From assembly GCF_014648555.1 (NCBI RefSeq), contig NZ_BMRI01000014.1, positions 121,620-156,350 of the forward strand: a stretch of 34,731 nt of DNA. The letters are read 5' to 3'. This DNA comes from Kitasatospora griseola. Its GTDB lineage: Bacteria > Actinomycetota > Actinomycetes > Streptomycetales > Streptomycetaceae. Below are positions 1-8,669 of this stretch, in pieces. Position 1 is the first letter of the stretch; every line of letters starts with the position of its first letter. A model generated the notes under the pieces. The model searched no databases. It was not told the DNA's origin and saw only the letters and a list, made by a program, of their open reading frames with translations. Made by a program: the position numbers and the translations under genes.

Positions 1-2
1 GC

Positions 3-1484
3 GCCGGCGAGGCCGGTGTGACGTACCAGATGGCGACCGCGCTGCTCGGGTACACCGACTCCTCGCTGCTGGACGAGGTGGTGGACGCGTTCGCGGCGCA
101 GGACGGCGCGACGGTGTTCCAGGTGGTCGACCGGGTGGTCGAGGGCGGGCACGACCCGCGGCGTTTCGTCACGGACCTGCTTGAGCGGCTGCGCGACCTG
201 GTGATCCTGGCCACAGTGCCGGACGCGGGGGAGAAGGGTCTGATCGACGCCCCGGCCGACCGGGTCGCGGTGATGCAGGCGCAGGCCGACCGCTTCGGTC
301 GGGCCGAGCTGAGCCGTGCCGCGGACCTGGTCAACACCGGCCTGACGGAGATGCGCGGCAACGCCGCCCCCCGGCTGCAGCTGGAGCTGATCTGCGCCCG
401 GGTGATGCTGCCCGGCGCGTACGGGGACGAGCTGTCGACGCAGGCCCGGCTGGACAAGCTGGAGCGCCGGGCCGCCACCGGCGGGTTCGCCGCGCCGATG
501 GCGTTCCAGCCCGCGCCGGTGGAGACGCCGGTGCAGCAGCCGGTCGTCCCGCAGGCCCAGCCTCCCGTGCAACCGGCACCGGCCCCCGTGCAGCAGGCCC
601 CGGCGCCGGCTGCCGCACCCGCTCCCGCACCGTCGGGCCCGGCCCCGGGGGCCTGGCCGATCCCGCGCAGCTTCCCCTCGGCGGGCCAGACCCCGCCGCC
701 CGCCCCGACCCCGCAGCCGCAGGCCCAGCCGGTCCAGCCGGTCCAGCAGCCCCCGCAAGCACAGCCGCAGCAGCCGCAGGCCCCGGCCCCGCAGCCGGCC
801 GCCGCGCCGCCCACCGGCCAGCCCACCGCGGCCGCGCAGCAGGGCGCGGCGCAGATCCGGCAGATGTGGCCGCAGATCCTGGAGGCGGTGAAGAACCGCC
901 GCCGGTTCACCTGGATCCTGCTCAGCCAGAACGGCCAGGTGGCGGGCTTCGACGGCAGCACGCTGCAGGTGTCGTTCGTGAACGCGGGCGCCCGGGACAG
1001 TTTCGTCGGCAGCCACAGCGACGAGGTGCTGCGGCAGGCGCTGACGGACGCGCTGGGCGTGGACTGGCGGGTGGAGTGCATCGTCGACCCGTCCGGTGGC
1101 ACCTCCTCACCGTCCGGACAGTCCGCATCGGCCTCGTACGCGCCCCCGGCCCCGCCGGCCGGTGGCGGCTGGGGCGCCCCGGCGCAGGCCCCGCAGCCTG
1201 CCGCGCCCGCTCCGGCCCCGCAGCCGTCGGCACCTGTCGCGCCGCCCGTCCAGCAGGCCCCGGTCGCCCCGGCTCCGCAGCCGTCGGCGCCCACGCCGCA
1301 GGCCGCGGCGCCGTCCGCGCCGCCCGCTCCGCCGGTGCAGGCCGCCCCTGCGGTCGCGCCGGAGGACGACATCCCGGAGGAGGACGACCCGGATCTGAAC
1401 GAGGAGGCGTTCTCGGCGCGGGACCTGATCGTCCGCGAGCTGGGGGCGACGGTGCTGGAGGAGATCCACCACCGTCCGGGCTGA
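3..1484 (+). CDS. dnaX: DNA polymerase III subunit gamma/tau, 3' part
   Basis: The reading frame is open from the window edge, so the N-terminal AAA+ ATPase module lies upstream. What remains starts in the helical collar region (ATALLGYTD, then a [11 protein letters not shown] helix) that mediates clamp-loader oligomerisation. Two long Pro/Ala/Gln-rich linkers (about 500-850 and 1140-1360) follow, separated by a conserved actinobacterial tau block ([13 protein letters not shown] to [11 protein letters not shown]). The protein ends in an acidic stretch ([15 protein letters not shown]) and a short helix. As part of the clamp loader it would load the beta clamp and, through tau, bind the polymerase. 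ybaB and recR follow in the same direction, the usual bacterial order. Identity is secure; the exact upstream extent cannot be seen. Confidence 0.93.
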   Translation, partial: AGEAGVTYQMATALLGYTDSSLLDEVVDAFAAQDGATVFQVVDRVVEGGHDPRRFVTDLLERLRDLVILATVPDAGEKGLIDAPADRVAVMQAQADRFGRAELSRAADLVNTGLTEMRGNAAPRLQLELICARVMLPGAYGDELSTQARLDKLERRAATGGFAAPMAFQPAPVETPVQQPVVPQAQPPVQPAPAPVQQAPAPAAAPAPAPSGPAPGAWPIPRSFPSAGQTPPPAPTPQPQAQPVQPVQQPPQAQPQQPQAPAPQPAAAPPTGQPTAAAQQGAAQIRQMWPQILEAVKNRRRFTWILLSQNGQVAGFDGSTLQVSFVNAGARDSFVGSHSDEVLRQALTDALGVDWRVECIVDPSGGTSSPSGQSASASYAPPAPPAGGGWGAPAQAPQPAAPAPAPQPSAPVAPPVQQAPVAPAPQPSAPTPQAAAPSAPPAPPVQAAPAVAPEDDIPEEDDPDLNEEAFSARDLIVRELGATVLEEIHHRPG

Positions 1485-1621
1485 GTCGTCGCCGGTGGCG
1501 GCCTCGCGGAACTGACGTGGGGCCGACGGGCGGCCGCGTAGGCTCGGGGGCAGGTGTCGGCGCGGGTGCTTGCGGTGGTTCGCGTCGGCCGTGTGAGTGC
1601 CGATGGATCGAGGAGAGTGCC

Positions 1622-1960
1622 GTGTTCCCTGGTGGCCAGCCGAACATGCAGCAGTTGCTGAAGCAGGCGCAGAAGATGCAGGAGGAGCTCGGCCGGGCTC
1701 AGAAGGAGCTCGCCGAGACCGTGGTCCGCGGCTCCGCGGGCGGCGGTCTGGTGGAGGTCACGGTGACGGGCGCCGGCGAGCTGACGTCGGTGACCATCTC
1801 CCCGGAGGCGGTCGACCCGGAGGACACCGAGACCCTGGGCGACCTGGTGCTGGCCGCGGTGCGCGACGCCAACGCGGCGGCGCAGAAGCTCCAGGCGGAG
1901 CGGATGGGCCCGCTGGCCCAGGGCCTGGGCGGCGCGGGCATCCCGGGCCTCCCGTTCTGA
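1622..1960 (+). CDS. YbaB/EbfC family nucleoid-associated protein
   Basis: A 112-residue protein starting at GTG (1622) behind the ribosome-binding site AGGAGAG. It has the family layout: N-terminal helix ([15 protein letters not shown]), beta sheet ([16 protein letters not shown]), the [16 protein letters not shown] segment and a C-terminal helix, ending [10 protein letters not shown] as in other actinobacterial members. YbaB proteins form dimers that bind DNA with little sequence preference and are encoded between dnaX and recR in most bacteria, as here. The Gly/Pro-rich N-terminal tag (FPGGQPN) is typical of Streptomyces homologues and supports the GTG start over the internal ATG. It is probably cotranscribed with dnaX (137 bp gap). 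Confidence 0.92.
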   Translation: MFPGGQPNMQQLLKQAQKMQEELGRAQKELAETVVRGSAGGGLVEVTVTGAGELTSVTISPEAVDPEDTETLGDLVLAAVRDANAAAQKLQAERMGPLAQGLGGAGIPGLPF

Positions 1961-1991
1961 ACGCCCACCGCAACCGGGCCACGCACAGCAA

Positions 1992-2053
1992 ACTGAACTG
2001 CACGCGGTGACCGAGCACAGCGACTGAACTGCACGCGGTGACCGCGCACAGCA
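1992..2053 (+). repeat. Two tandem 31-bp units between ybaB and recR
   Basis: Two adjacent 31-bp units (1992-2022 and 2023-2053) are identical except for two positions. Each carries GAACTGCACGCGGTGACCG and ends near GCACAGC. Degenerate pieces (CCGAGCCGCAC, CGCACAGCA) occur just before and after. The surrounding 330-bp stretch 1961-2290 contains no convincing gene; apart from these repeats I see only the recR ribosome-binding site GAAGGAAGG near 2276. Confidence 0.75.
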
Positions 2054-2290
2054 GCCGAGCCGCACGTGGCAGTCGAGCCGCACAACGCGGCCGGGCCGCC
2101 CGCGGCCCTGCCGCGCGTGACACCGAGCAACGCTGAACAACTCTGAGCAGTGGCCCGGCAGTTCCTGAACGCTTGCTGGCAGTGAGTTGTGTGATTTATG
2201 AGCCAGTAGGGCGTCGGGCGGTGTGTCCGGCGCCCGATTCGTTGGATGATGGCACCGGAGTGCGAACCCCGGTCGAAGGAAGGCGTGGCG

Positions 2291-2890
2291 GTGTACGAGG
2301 GCGTGGTGCAGGACCTGATCGACGAGCTGGGCAGGCTGCCCGGAGTCGGTCCGAAGAGCGCCCAGCGGATCGCCTTCCACATCCTGCAGTCCGATCCGGT
2401 GGACGTGCGGCGGCTGGCGTACGCGCTGCAGCAGGTGAAGGAGAAGGTGCGGTTCTGTGCGGTCTGCGGCAACGTCGCGGAGTCCGAGCAGTGCCGGGTC
2501 TGCCTGGATCCGCGTCGCGACCTCGCGGTGATCTGCGTGGTGGAGGAGCCCAAGGACGTGGTGGCGATCGAGCGGACGCGCGAGTTCCGCGGCCGCTACC
2601 ACGTGCTGGGCGGGGCGATCAGCCCGATCGAGGGGGTCGGCCCGGACGATCTGCGGATCCGTGAGCTGATGACCAGGCTCGCGGACGGCACGGTCACCGA
2701 GCTGATCCTGGCCACCGACCCCAATCTGGAGGGGGAGGCGACCGCGACCTACCTGGCCCGGCTGTGCAAGCCGATGGGCCTCAAGGTCACCCGGCTGGCG
2801 AGCGGACTGCCCGTCGGCGGGGACTTGGAGTACGCCGACGAGGTCACCCTCGGCCGGGCGTTCGAAGGGAGACGACTGCTCGATGTCTGA
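2291..2890 (+). CDS. recR: Recombination mediator RecR
   Basis: RecR (199 residues) works with RecO and RecF to load RecA on gapped single-stranded DNA. The sequence shows the N-terminal helix-hairpin-helix ([18 protein letters not shown], residues 13-30), a C4 zinc finger (Cys56, Cys59, Cys68, Cys71) and a Toprim domain ([19 protein letters not shown] and the [19 protein letters not shown] acidic motif). It ends in the LGRAFEGRR tail. The GTG at 2291 is chosen because GAAGGAAGG lies 7 bases upstream and because homologues begin MYEGVVQDL; an earlier ATG at 2246 would add an unusual extension. The stop overlaps the next gene by 8 bases, suggesting translational coupling. Confidence 0.95.
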   Translation: MYEGVVQDLIDELGRLPGVGPKSAQRIAFHILQSDPVDVRRLAYALQQVKEKVRFCAVCGNVAESEQCRVCLDPRRDLAVICVVEEPKDVVAIERTREFRGRYHVLGGAISPIEGVGPDDLRIRELMTRLADGTVTELILATDPNLEGEATATYLARLCKPMGLKVTRLASGLPVGGDLEYADEVTLGRAFEGRRLLDV

Positions 2891-3581
2891 CCGAACCGAC
2901 ACCGCTGACCCAACCGACACCGCTGACCGAACCCACCCGTCGGACCCGTCCCGGCTGCTGGGCCGGACCGAGGCCCCGGACGACTTCGCGGTGCAGATCG
3001 CGGACTCGGTGGAGAGCTTCGTGCTGGCCGTCACCGAGGTCGCCAAGGGCGACGAGCCGGGCAGTGCGATCTCGCTGCTGCTGCTGGAGGTGTCGCAGCT
3101 GCTGCTGGCCGGCGGTCGGCTGGGCGCCATCGAGGACGTGCTGCCGGAGGACCGCTTCGAGCCGGACGCCGGCCCGGAGCCGGACGGGGTGGAGCTGCGC
3201 GAGCGGCTCGCCGAGCTGCTGGCGCCGATCGACGTCTACCACGAGGTGTTCGACCCGTACGGCCCGCCGGAGAAGCCGAGCGCGTTCCGGATTTCGGACG
3301 ACCTGGCGGGGGTGGTCAGCGAGCTGCGGCACGGCCTGACGCACTACCGCGAGGGCCGGGTGTCGGAGGCGCTGTGGTGGTGGCAGTTCTCGTACCTGTC
3401 CAACTGGGGTTCGACCTGCACGGCGGTGCTGCGGGCGCTGCAGTCGCTGATCGCGCACGTCCGGCTGGACTCGCCGCTGGGCGCGGTGCCGGACGGGGCG
3501 GACACCGACGACGACGGGCTGACGGACGAGCAGCTGGAGCAGCAGGCGGGCGACCTGATGGCGGCCGAGCTCGGCCTGTAG
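2883..3581 (+). CDS. DUF5063 domain-containing protein
   Basis: A 232-residue protein whose ATG lies inside the end of recR. The first 30 residues are a low-complexity TD/P-rich segment. The core ([18 protein letters not shown] onward) is helical and carries a Trp/Tyr-rich helix ([15 protein letters not shown]) typical of DUF5063 proteins, which are found directly downstream of recR in streptomycetes. The C-terminus is acidic. No catalytic motif is visible and the biochemical role is unknown; the coupling to recR hints at a DNA-metabolism link, but that is inference from position only. Confidence 0.82.
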   Translation: MSDRTDTADPTDTADRTHPSDPSRLLGRTEAPDDFAVQIADSVESFVLAVTEVAKGDEPGSAISLLLLEVSQLLLAGGRLGAIEDVLPEDRFEPDAGPEPDGVELRERLAELLAPIDVYHEVFDPYGPPEKPSAFRISDDLAGVVSELRHGLTHYREGRVSEALWWWQFSYLSNWGSTCTAVLRALQSLIAHVRLDSPLGAVPDGADTDDDGLTDEQLEQQAGDLMAAELGL

Positions 3582-3836
3582 CCGCACACCGGGCGCGGCA
3601 GCGCCCGACGGGGGAGTGTGACGCACCAGTCACCCACGGGCCGGAGGAGAAGATTCCGGACGCGGAGACGGTGCGTGGGCGGCGATTCTTCGGATCGGGT
3701 GGCCGGAGCCCGCAGACCTGACGGTCCGCGGTGATCAGAGTTCGATATTCGTATCTCACGATGTGGAAGACGTCGGTCGGAACATCCCTGCTCGTTAGAC
3801 TGGCGGCGACCTACCACCCCAAGTCGAGGAGCCCCC

Positions 3837-5117
3837 GTGGGCCTTGTCGTGCAGAAGTACGGCGGCTCATCCGTCGCGGATGCCGAAGGCATCAAGCGCG
3901 TCGCCCGCCGAATCGTGGACACCCGGAAGGCCGGCCATGAGGTCGTCGTCGTGGTCTCCGCGATGGGTGACACCACGGACGAGCTCATCGAACTCGCGGA
4001 ACAGGTGACGCCTATTCCGTCCGGCCGTGAGTTCGACATGCTGCTGACCGCCGGAGAGCGCATCTCCATGGCGCTGCTGGCGATGGCGATCAAAACGCTG
4101 GGCTTCGACGCCCAGTCGTTCACCGGCAGCCAGGCCGGTGTGATCACCGACGCGACGCACAACAAGGCGCGGATCATCGACGTGACGCCGGGTCGGATCC
4201 GCAACGCCCTGGACGAGGGCAACGTCGCGATCGTGGCCGGCTTCCAGGGTGTCTCGCAGGTCTCCAAGGACATCACCACGCTGGGCCGCGGCGGCTCCGA
4301 CACCACCGCGGTGGCGCTGGCGGCCGCGCTGGGCGCCGAGGTGTGCGAGATCTACACCGACGTGGACGGCGTGTTCACCGCCGACCCGCGGGTGGTCAAG
4401 AAGGCCCGGAAGATCGACTGGATCGCCTTCGAGGACATGCTGGAGCTGGCCTCGTCCGGCTCCAAGGTGCTGCTCGACCGCTGCGTGGAGTACGCCCGGC
4501 GCTACAACATCCCGATTCACGTACGATCCTCGTTCTCCGGTCTGCCGGGGACTATCGTCAGCGGAACCAACCCGAACCAGCCCGAAGGGGGCGAGATGGA
4601 GCAGGCCATCATCTCCGGAGTCGCCCACGACACGTCGGAGGCCAAGGTCACCGTCGTCGGCGTGCCGGACAAGCCGGGCGAGGCGGCCCGGATCTTCCGC
4701 GCCATCGCGGACGCCGAGGTCAACATCGACATGGTGGTGCAGAACGTCTCCGCCGCCGCCACCGGCCTCACCGACATCTCCTTCACCCTGCCCAGCACCG
4801 AGGGCCAGAAGGCCATCGACGCGCTGAACCGGGTCAAGGCGGGCATCGGCTACGAGTCGCTGCGCTACGACGACGCGATCGGCAAGATCTCGCTGGTCGG
4901 CGCCGGCATGCGCTCCAACCCGGGCGTCACCGCGACGTTCTTCGAGGCGCTGTCCGAGGCGGGCGTGAACATCGAGCTGATCTCCACCTCGGAGATCCGG
5001 ATCTCGGTGGTCACCCGCGCCGAGGACGTGCCGGAGGCGGTCCGCGCCGTGCACACCGCCTTCGGGCTGGACAGCTCCGGCGACGAGGCGGTCGTCTACG
5101 GCGGCACCGGCCGCTGA
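3837..5117 (+). CDS. ask: Aspartate kinase (alpha subunit)
   Basis: This 426-residue enzyme phosphorylates L-aspartate, the first step towards lysine, threonine, methionine and diaminopimelate. The kinase domain begins with [11 protein letters not shown] (residues 4-14), has the [11 protein letters not shown] and [13 protein letters not shown] nucleotide/substrate motifs and FTADPRVV, and is followed by two ACT regulatory domains (from about residue 265 and 345). The GTG start has CGAGGAG 6 bases upstream. The 255-bp upstream gap holds no gene; a TAGACT at 3796-3801 could be a -10 box. An internal start gives a separate beta subunit (see 4596-5117). Aspartate-semialdehyde dehydrogenase (asd), often the next gene in actinobacteria, is not here. 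Confidence 0.95.
   Translation: MGLVVQKYGGSSVADAEGIKRVARRIVDTRKAGHEVVVVVSAMGDTTDELIELAEQVTPIPSGREFDMLLTAGERISMALLAMAIKTLGFDAQSFTGSQAGVITDATHNKARIIDVTPGRIRNALDEGNVAIVAGFQGVSQVSKDITTLGRGGSDTTAVALAAALGAEVCEIYTDVDGVFTADPRVVKKARKIDWIAFEDMLELASSGSKVLLDRCVEYARRYNIPIHVRSSFSGLPGTIVSGTNPNQPEGGEMEQAIISGVAHDTSEAKVTVVGVPDKPGEAARIFRAIADAEVNIDMVVQNVSAAATGLTDISFTLPSTEGQKAIDALNRVKAGIGYESLRYDDAIGKISLVGAGMRSNPGVTATFFEALSEAGVNIELISTSEIRISVVTRAEDVPEAVRAVHTAFGLDSSGDEAVVYGGTGR
4596..5117 (+). CDS. Aspartate kinase beta subunit from internal start
   Basis: An in-frame ATG at codon 254 of ask ([12 protein letters not shown]) is preceded by a purine-rich GAAGGGGGCGAG, a good ribosome-binding site inside a coding region. 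Initiation here yields a 173-residue protein made only of the two ACT domains. Class-II (alpha2-beta2) aspartokinases of Corynebacterium and Bacillus are known to produce exactly such a beta subunit, which forms the lysine/threonine-binding regulatory interface. The internal start is seen in the sequence; its use here is inferred from the family. Confidence 0.7.
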   Translation: MEQAIISGVAHDTSEAKVTVVGVPDKPGEAARIFRAIADAEVNIDMVVQNVSAAATGLTDISFTLPSTEGQKAIDALNRVKAGIGYESLRYDDAIGKISLVGAGMRSNPGVTATFFEALSEAGVNIELISTSEIRISVVTRAEDVPEAVRAVHTAFGLDSSGDEAVVYGGTGR

Positions 5118-5291
5118 CTCCCGACAGGATCCCCCGCGCACAGCGCAGAGGTTGTGTGCGGGACGGGTGAAGCGGACCCTGATCGTCCGCCGGGTCTGCC
5201 AGAATCCCCCTTCGGAGCGACGTGCTCCGGAGGGGATTCCCGCTCTGCGGAAGAACTCCCCCGACGTGGGGCAACCAGGACAGGGGATCGG

Positions 5292-5369
5292 GTGTCCAAC
5301 CAGCGTGATGAACGTGACAGGGGCGGCGGTGGCGATCACCCTGCCCGGGGCGGCCCGGCGGGCCGGTAG
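5292..5369 (+). CDS. Possible 25-codon upstream reading frame before sigma factor
   Basis: A GTG at 5292 preceded by AGGGGATCG opens a short frame (begins VSNQRDERDRGGG) that ends with TAG at 5367-5369, 4 bases before an ATG (5374) of the sigma-factor frame. It overlaps the longer version of the sigma gene in another frame. It may be a leader peptide coupling translation of the sigma gene, or the N-terminus of the sigma protein separated by a frameshift. Evidence is limited to the ribosome-binding site and the stop/start proximity. Confidence 0.3.
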   Translation: MSNQRDERDRGGGGDHPARGGPAGR

Positions 5370-5901
5370 TCGGATGGGCTTTGCTGCGGCGGCAGCGGAC
5401 GCGACCGGGGCCAGCGTCGACCAGCTCACCGACACCTACCGGGCCCACTACCGTTCCCTGCTGCGGCTCGCCGCACTGCTGCTGGACGACCTGTCCTCCT
5501 GCGAGGACGTCGTGCAGGAGGCGTTCATCCGGGTGCACGCCGCCCGGCGTCGGGTCCGTGATCCCGAGAAGACCCTGGCGTACCTGCGGCAGACCGTGGT
5601 CAACCTGTCCCGCTCCACGCTGCGCCGCCGACTGCTCGGCCTGCGCCTGCTGCCCAAGCCGATGCCTGACATGGCCAGTGCAGAAGAGGGGGCATACGAT
5701 GCGCTGGAGCGCGATGCACTGAAGGCCGCGCTACGGGGGTTGCAACGCCGTCAGCGGGAGGTGCTGGTGCTGCGCTACTACGCCGATCTGACGGAGGCAC
5801 AGGTCGCGGAGGTGCTCGGCATCTCCATCGGCTCGGTCAAGGCCTACGGGTCGCGCGGACTGGCCGCCCTGCGGGTGCGGCTGGGGACCGGCGATGACTG
5901 A
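5308..5901 (+). CDS. ECF-type (SigE-like) RNA polymerase sigma factor
   Basis: The protein has region 2 (YRAHYRSLLRLAALLLDD, then CEDVVQEAFIRVHAA) and region 4 (LQRRQREVLVLRYYADL, then EAQVAEVLGISIGSVKAYGSRGLAALR), with a short linker and no sigma3 domain, as in group 4 sigma factors. It would direct RNA polymerase to a stress or envelope regulon that is not identifiable here. The start is uncertain: ATG 5308 (197 residues) lacks a ribosome-binding site, while ATG 5374 (175 residues, MGFAAAAADATG) sits just after the stop of a short upstream frame with a good site. The stop overlaps the next gene by 8 bases, the usual arrangement of an ECF sigma factor with its regulator. Confidence 0.85.
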   Translation: MNVTGAAVAITLPGAARRAGSRMGFAAAAADATGASVDQLTDTYRAHYRSLLRLAALLLDDLSSCEDVVQEAFIRVHAARRRVRDPEKTLAYLRQTVVNLSRSTLRRRLLGLRLLPKPMPDMASAEEGAYDALERDALKAALRGLQRRQREVLVLRYYADLTEAQVAEVLGISIGSVKAYGSRGLAALRVRLGTGDD

Positions 5902-6943
5902 CCAGCACCGACCGCACCCGCTCGGCGAACTGACCGAGGACCAGCTCCGCGGCCTGCTGCGCCGCGCCGTCGCCGACGTCCAGCCCGAACCCGGGGCGCT
6001 GCCCCGGCTGCGCACCGCGGTGCCCCGCCGCCGGGCCGCCCGGCGGCGCGCCCTGGGCGGCGCGGCGGTGCTGGCCGCCGCCGTCGCCGTACTGCCCGTG
6101 GTGCACGCCGCCCAGCCGTTCCACCTGTCCGGCGACCCCACCGGCGGCCAGGCCGCGCCCGGCGGCCACGCGGTCGGCCCGGGCAACTCCGCGGCCGCCC
6201 CGGGCGTCCCGCACAGCGCCGCCACCGCGACCGTCGCCGGGCGCGACGGCACCGGCCCCGAGGCCTCCGTCGGCCCGAGTGCCGACAGCAGCCCGGGCGC
6301 CTCGGCCGCCGCCGCGCCGCAGTGCACCCGCGCCGACCTCGGCCGGGCCCAGGCCCAGCAGGGCGACGCCGCCCCGGCCGACGGCCGGATCTACGGCTCG
6401 TTCCGGCTCACCAACATCGCCGGCCACCCGTGCCGGGTCACCGACCCGGGAACCCTCCAACTCGGCTCCGGCGCCACCGGCGTCCGCCTGACCGCCCACA
6501 CCGTCGGCGACCAGGCCGGCGGGCTGCCCGACCCGGCCGGGCTGCCGCACGAGCTGCTGCTCGGGCCCGGAGCCTCCTTCCTGGTCCGGTTCGCCTGGGT
6601 GCCCACCCACTGCGCCACCCCCTCGCCGTCCCCCACCGCCACCGGCCTGCCGCCCGCCGTCGGCACCGCCGAACTTCCCGCCGCTGCCGCCGTCGACGGA
6701 CCGGCCGGCAGCGCCCCCGCGATCGCCGCGGTCGCCGACTCCAGCCCCACCGCCGAGCCCACCCCCGCCGTCCCTCCGGCGGCCACCACTTTCGCGCTCG
6801 GCTACGCCCTCGACCCGAACGCCGGGCCCGTCGCCACCACCGCCCTTCCCGTCGGCTGCGGCGGCACGGTCTACCACACCGCCCCCGAACCGGCCCCCGC
6901 CCCCGGCAGTGGCCCGACCTCATCGCCGTCCGCCACTCCCTGA
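5894..6943 (+). CDS. Membrane-anchored DUF4232-like protein, likely sigma-factor partner
   Basis: A 349-residue protein whose ATG overlaps the sigma-factor stop. Residues 1-50 are a cytoplasmic, Arg-rich segment (LTEDQLRGLLRRAVADV, PRRRAARRR). A single membrane helix follows at about 53-70 (LGGAAVLAAAVAVLPVV), then an Ala/Gly/Pro-rich linker. The extracytoplasmic region has Cys residues and a DUF4232-like core (CTRADLG, GRIYGSFRLTNIAGHPC, VTDPGTLQLGS), interrupted by Pro/Thr-rich insertions. The topology fits an anti-sigma factor or sensor: a short cytoplasmic helix binding the sigma factor and an exported domain. No zinc-binding HxxxCxxC anti-sigma motif is present, so the function is inferred from coupling and topology. 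Confidence 0.6.
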   Translation: MTDQHRPHPLGELTEDQLRGLLRRAVADVQPEPGALPRLRTAVPRRRAARRRALGGAAVLAAAVAVLPVVHAAQPFHLSGDPTGGQAAPGGHAVGPGNSAAAPGVPHSAATATVAGRDGTGPEASVGPSADSSPGASAAAAPQCTRADLGRAQAQQGDAAPADGRIYGSFRLTNIAGHPCRVTDPGTLQLGSGATGVRLTAHTVGDQAGGLPDPAGLPHELLLGPGASFLVRFAWVPTHCATPSPSPTATGLPPAVGTAELPAAAAVDGPAGSAPAIAAVADSSPTAEPTPAVPPAATTFALGYALDPNAGPVATTALPVGCGGTVYHTAPEPAPAPGSGPTSSPSATP

Positions 6944-6950
6944 GCGGCGG

Positions 6951-7709
6951 TCAGGCCTGACGGGTCGGCAGCACCACCACGTGGCGCAGGTTGACGTGCC
7001 GCGGGCAGCCGACGACGTACCCGACCAGGTCGGCGACGTCGGCGGGGGAGAGCGCGCCGATCGCGTCGAACATCGCGCCGAGCTGGCCGTCCGGGCCGAG
7101 CGCGGGGTTGTCGATGTGGCTGCCCAGCTCGGTGTCGGTCAGCCCGGGCTCGACGGTGGTGACCCGCACGTCGCGCGGGCCGTACTCGGAGCGCAGCGCC
7201 GCCGACAGCTGGGTGACGGCGGCCTTGGTGGCGCCGTACACCGCGTAGTTCGGGAACACCACGTGGGCGCCGATCGAGGAGACGTTCAGCAGGTCGGCGG
7301 TGGCGCCGGCGGCCGCGGCGGCCACCAGGTCCGGGCCGAAGGCGCGGACGACGTGCAGCACGCCCGTCAGATTGGTGTCGATCATGCGGGTCCACTCGTC
7401 GACCCGGCCGTCGTCCACCGGGTTGGGCAGCATCACGCCGGCCGCGTTCACCACCAGGTCCACCCGGCCGAGGGCGGCGTGCACCTGCTGCCGGGCGGCG
7501 TCCACCGAGGCCGGGTCGGTGACGTCGGCGGGCGCCGCCAGCGCGTTCGGGCCGAGTTCGGCGGCCAGCCGCTCCAGGCGGTCCTTGCGGCGGGCGAGCA
7601 GCGCCACCCGGGCGCCGTCCGCGACGAGCTGCCGGGCGACGGCCTCGCCGATGCCGCTGGCCGCGCCGGTGACGACGGCGGTCCGGCTGTCCGGGGTCGG
7701 GTGTGCCAT
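6951..7709 (-). CDS. Short-chain dehydrogenase/reductase (SDR)
   Basis: A classical SDR of 252 residues. The cofactor motif TGAASGIG is near the N-terminus, DVTD and the NAAG motif are in place, and the catalytic residues appear as NVSSIG (Ser) and YGATK (Tyr-x3-Lys). ARRKDRL after beta-2 suggests NADP(H) preference. The substrate cannot be told. The ATG at 7709 is preceded by AGGAG. The stop lies only 7 bp from the convergent stop of the sigma partner gene. It is divergent from an XRE/MmyB-type regulator across a 138-bp spacer, a very common pairing in Streptomyces in which the regulator controls the SDR. Confidence 0.88.
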   Translation of the reverse strand: MAHPTPDSRTAVVTGAASGIGEAVARQLVADGARVALLARRKDRLERLAAELGPNALAAPADVTDPASVDAARQQVHAALGRVDLVVNAAGVMLPNPVDDGRVDEWTRMIDTNLTGVLHVVRAFGPDLVAAAAAGATADLLNVSSIGAHVVFPNYAVYGATKAAVTQLSAALRSEYGPRDVRVTTVEPGLTDTELGSHIDNPALGPDGQLGAMFDAIGALSPADVADLVGYVVGCPRHVNLRHVVVLPTRQA

Positions 7710-7754
7710 GGGATCCACGCTCCTGTCGGGTCTGCTGCGGTGACGTCCACGAGT

Positions 7755-7777
7755 CTCGGCGCGCGCCGTGCGCCGAG
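7755..7777. promoter_or_regulatory. Inverted repeat in SDR/regulator divergent promoter region
   Basis: Arms CTCGGCG (7755-7761) and CGCCGAG (7771-7777) are perfect inverted repeats around a 9-bp centre that is itself self-complementary (CGCG/CGCC runs). It lies between the divergent SDR and regulator genes, where an operator would be expected. GC-rich DNA makes such repeats easy to find by chance, so this is only a candidate. Confidence 0.35.
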
Positions 7778-7847
7778 CCAGGGGCGGGCTTTTCCTGGGT
7801 CTGCGAGAACCACCTTCGGGTCCGTCCGCCCGACGTATCGTCAGGGC

Positions 7848-8660
7848 ATGAACGAAGTGGGGGAGTTCCTGCGCCTGCGCCGGGCCCGGATCCGGCCGTC
7901 CGACGTCGGACTGCCGGAGTTCGGTCGGCGGCGCCGGGTGCCGGGGCTGCGCCGCGAGGAGGTCGCGCAGCTCGCCGGGGTGAGCGTCGACTACTACGTG
8001 CGGCTCGAACAGGGCCGCGGCGACGGCGTCTCGGCGGAGGTGCTGGACGCGGTGGCCCGGGTGCTGCGCCTGGACCGGACCGAGCGGCAGCACCTGCACG
8101 ACCTGGCCCGGCCGCCGCGCGAGGCCGCCCGGCGCAGCCCGCGGCAGCTGCGGGGCGGTCTGCGGCTGGTGCTGGACGCGTTGGACGCGCCCGCGTTCGT
8201 GCTCGGCCGGTGCCTGGACGTGGTGGCCTGGAACGCGCCGGGCGACGCCGTGATGGGGTTCTCCGCGATGCCGCCCGGGCAGTGCAACGTGGCCCGGCAC
8301 GCGTTCCTGTCGGCGGCCGGGCGCCGGCTCTACCCCGAGTTCGAGCGGGTCGCCGCCGAGACCGCGGCGTTCCTGCGGGTGGACGCGGCCCGGCACCCGG
8401 ACGACCCGGAGCTGGCGGCGCTGCTCGCCGACCTCGCCGCCGACCCGCTGTTCGCCGAGCTGTGGGCGCGGCACGGCGTCCGGGAGAAGACCAGCGGCCG
8501 CAAGCTGCTGCTGCACCCGCGGGTGGGCGAGCTGGACGTCGGCTACGAGACGCTCACCCCGCCCGGCGAGCCCGGGCTGCAGCTGGTCGTCTACACCGCG
8601 GAGCCTGGCTCGCCCACCGCCGAGCGGCTGGCGCTGCTGACGGACGCCGCCCGGCTCTGA
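7848..8660 (+). CDS. XRE-family regulator with MmyB-type ligand-binding domain
   Basis: A 270-residue protein. Residues 1-80 form a helix-turn-helix (FLRLRRARIRPSD, RREEVAQLAGVSVDYYVRLEQGR), and the C-terminal part (LDAPAFVLGRCLDVVAWNAPGDAVMG, VREKTSGRKLLLHPRVGEL) is the PAS-like MmyB ligand-binding domain. Such proteins bind fatty-acid-like or unknown ligands and usually regulate a divergent oxidoreductase; here the neighbour is the SDR. The ATG at 7848 gives the standard family N-terminus (MNEVGEFLRLRR). It is convergent with the DUF6197 gene, 9 bp apart. Confidence 0.9.
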   Translation: MNEVGEFLRLRRARIRPSDVGLPEFGRRRRVPGLRREEVAQLAGVSVDYYVRLEQGRGDGVSAEVLDAVARVLRLDRTERQHLHDLARPPREAARRSPRQLRGGLRLVLDALDAPAFVLGRCLDVVAWNAPGDAVMGFSAMPPGQCNVARHAFLSAAGRRLYPEFERVAAETAAFLRVDAARHPDDPELAALLADLAADPLFAELWARHGVREKTSGRKLLLHPRVGELDVGYETLTPPGEPGLQLVVYTAEPGSPTAERLALLTDAARL

Positions 8661-8669
8661 GCCGGGGCG

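Noticed and set aside
331-762. Minus-strand frame opposite the dnaX linker
   Set aside because: Low-complexity Pro/Ala/Gly/Arg product, no ribosome-binding site, explained by the repetitive Pro/Ala coding strand of dnaX.
3773-3801. ECF-type promoter (GGAAC) upstream of ask
   Set aside because: The distance from GGAAC to the GTT-like element is far too short for an ECF promoter; only a weak TAGACT -10 candidate remains.
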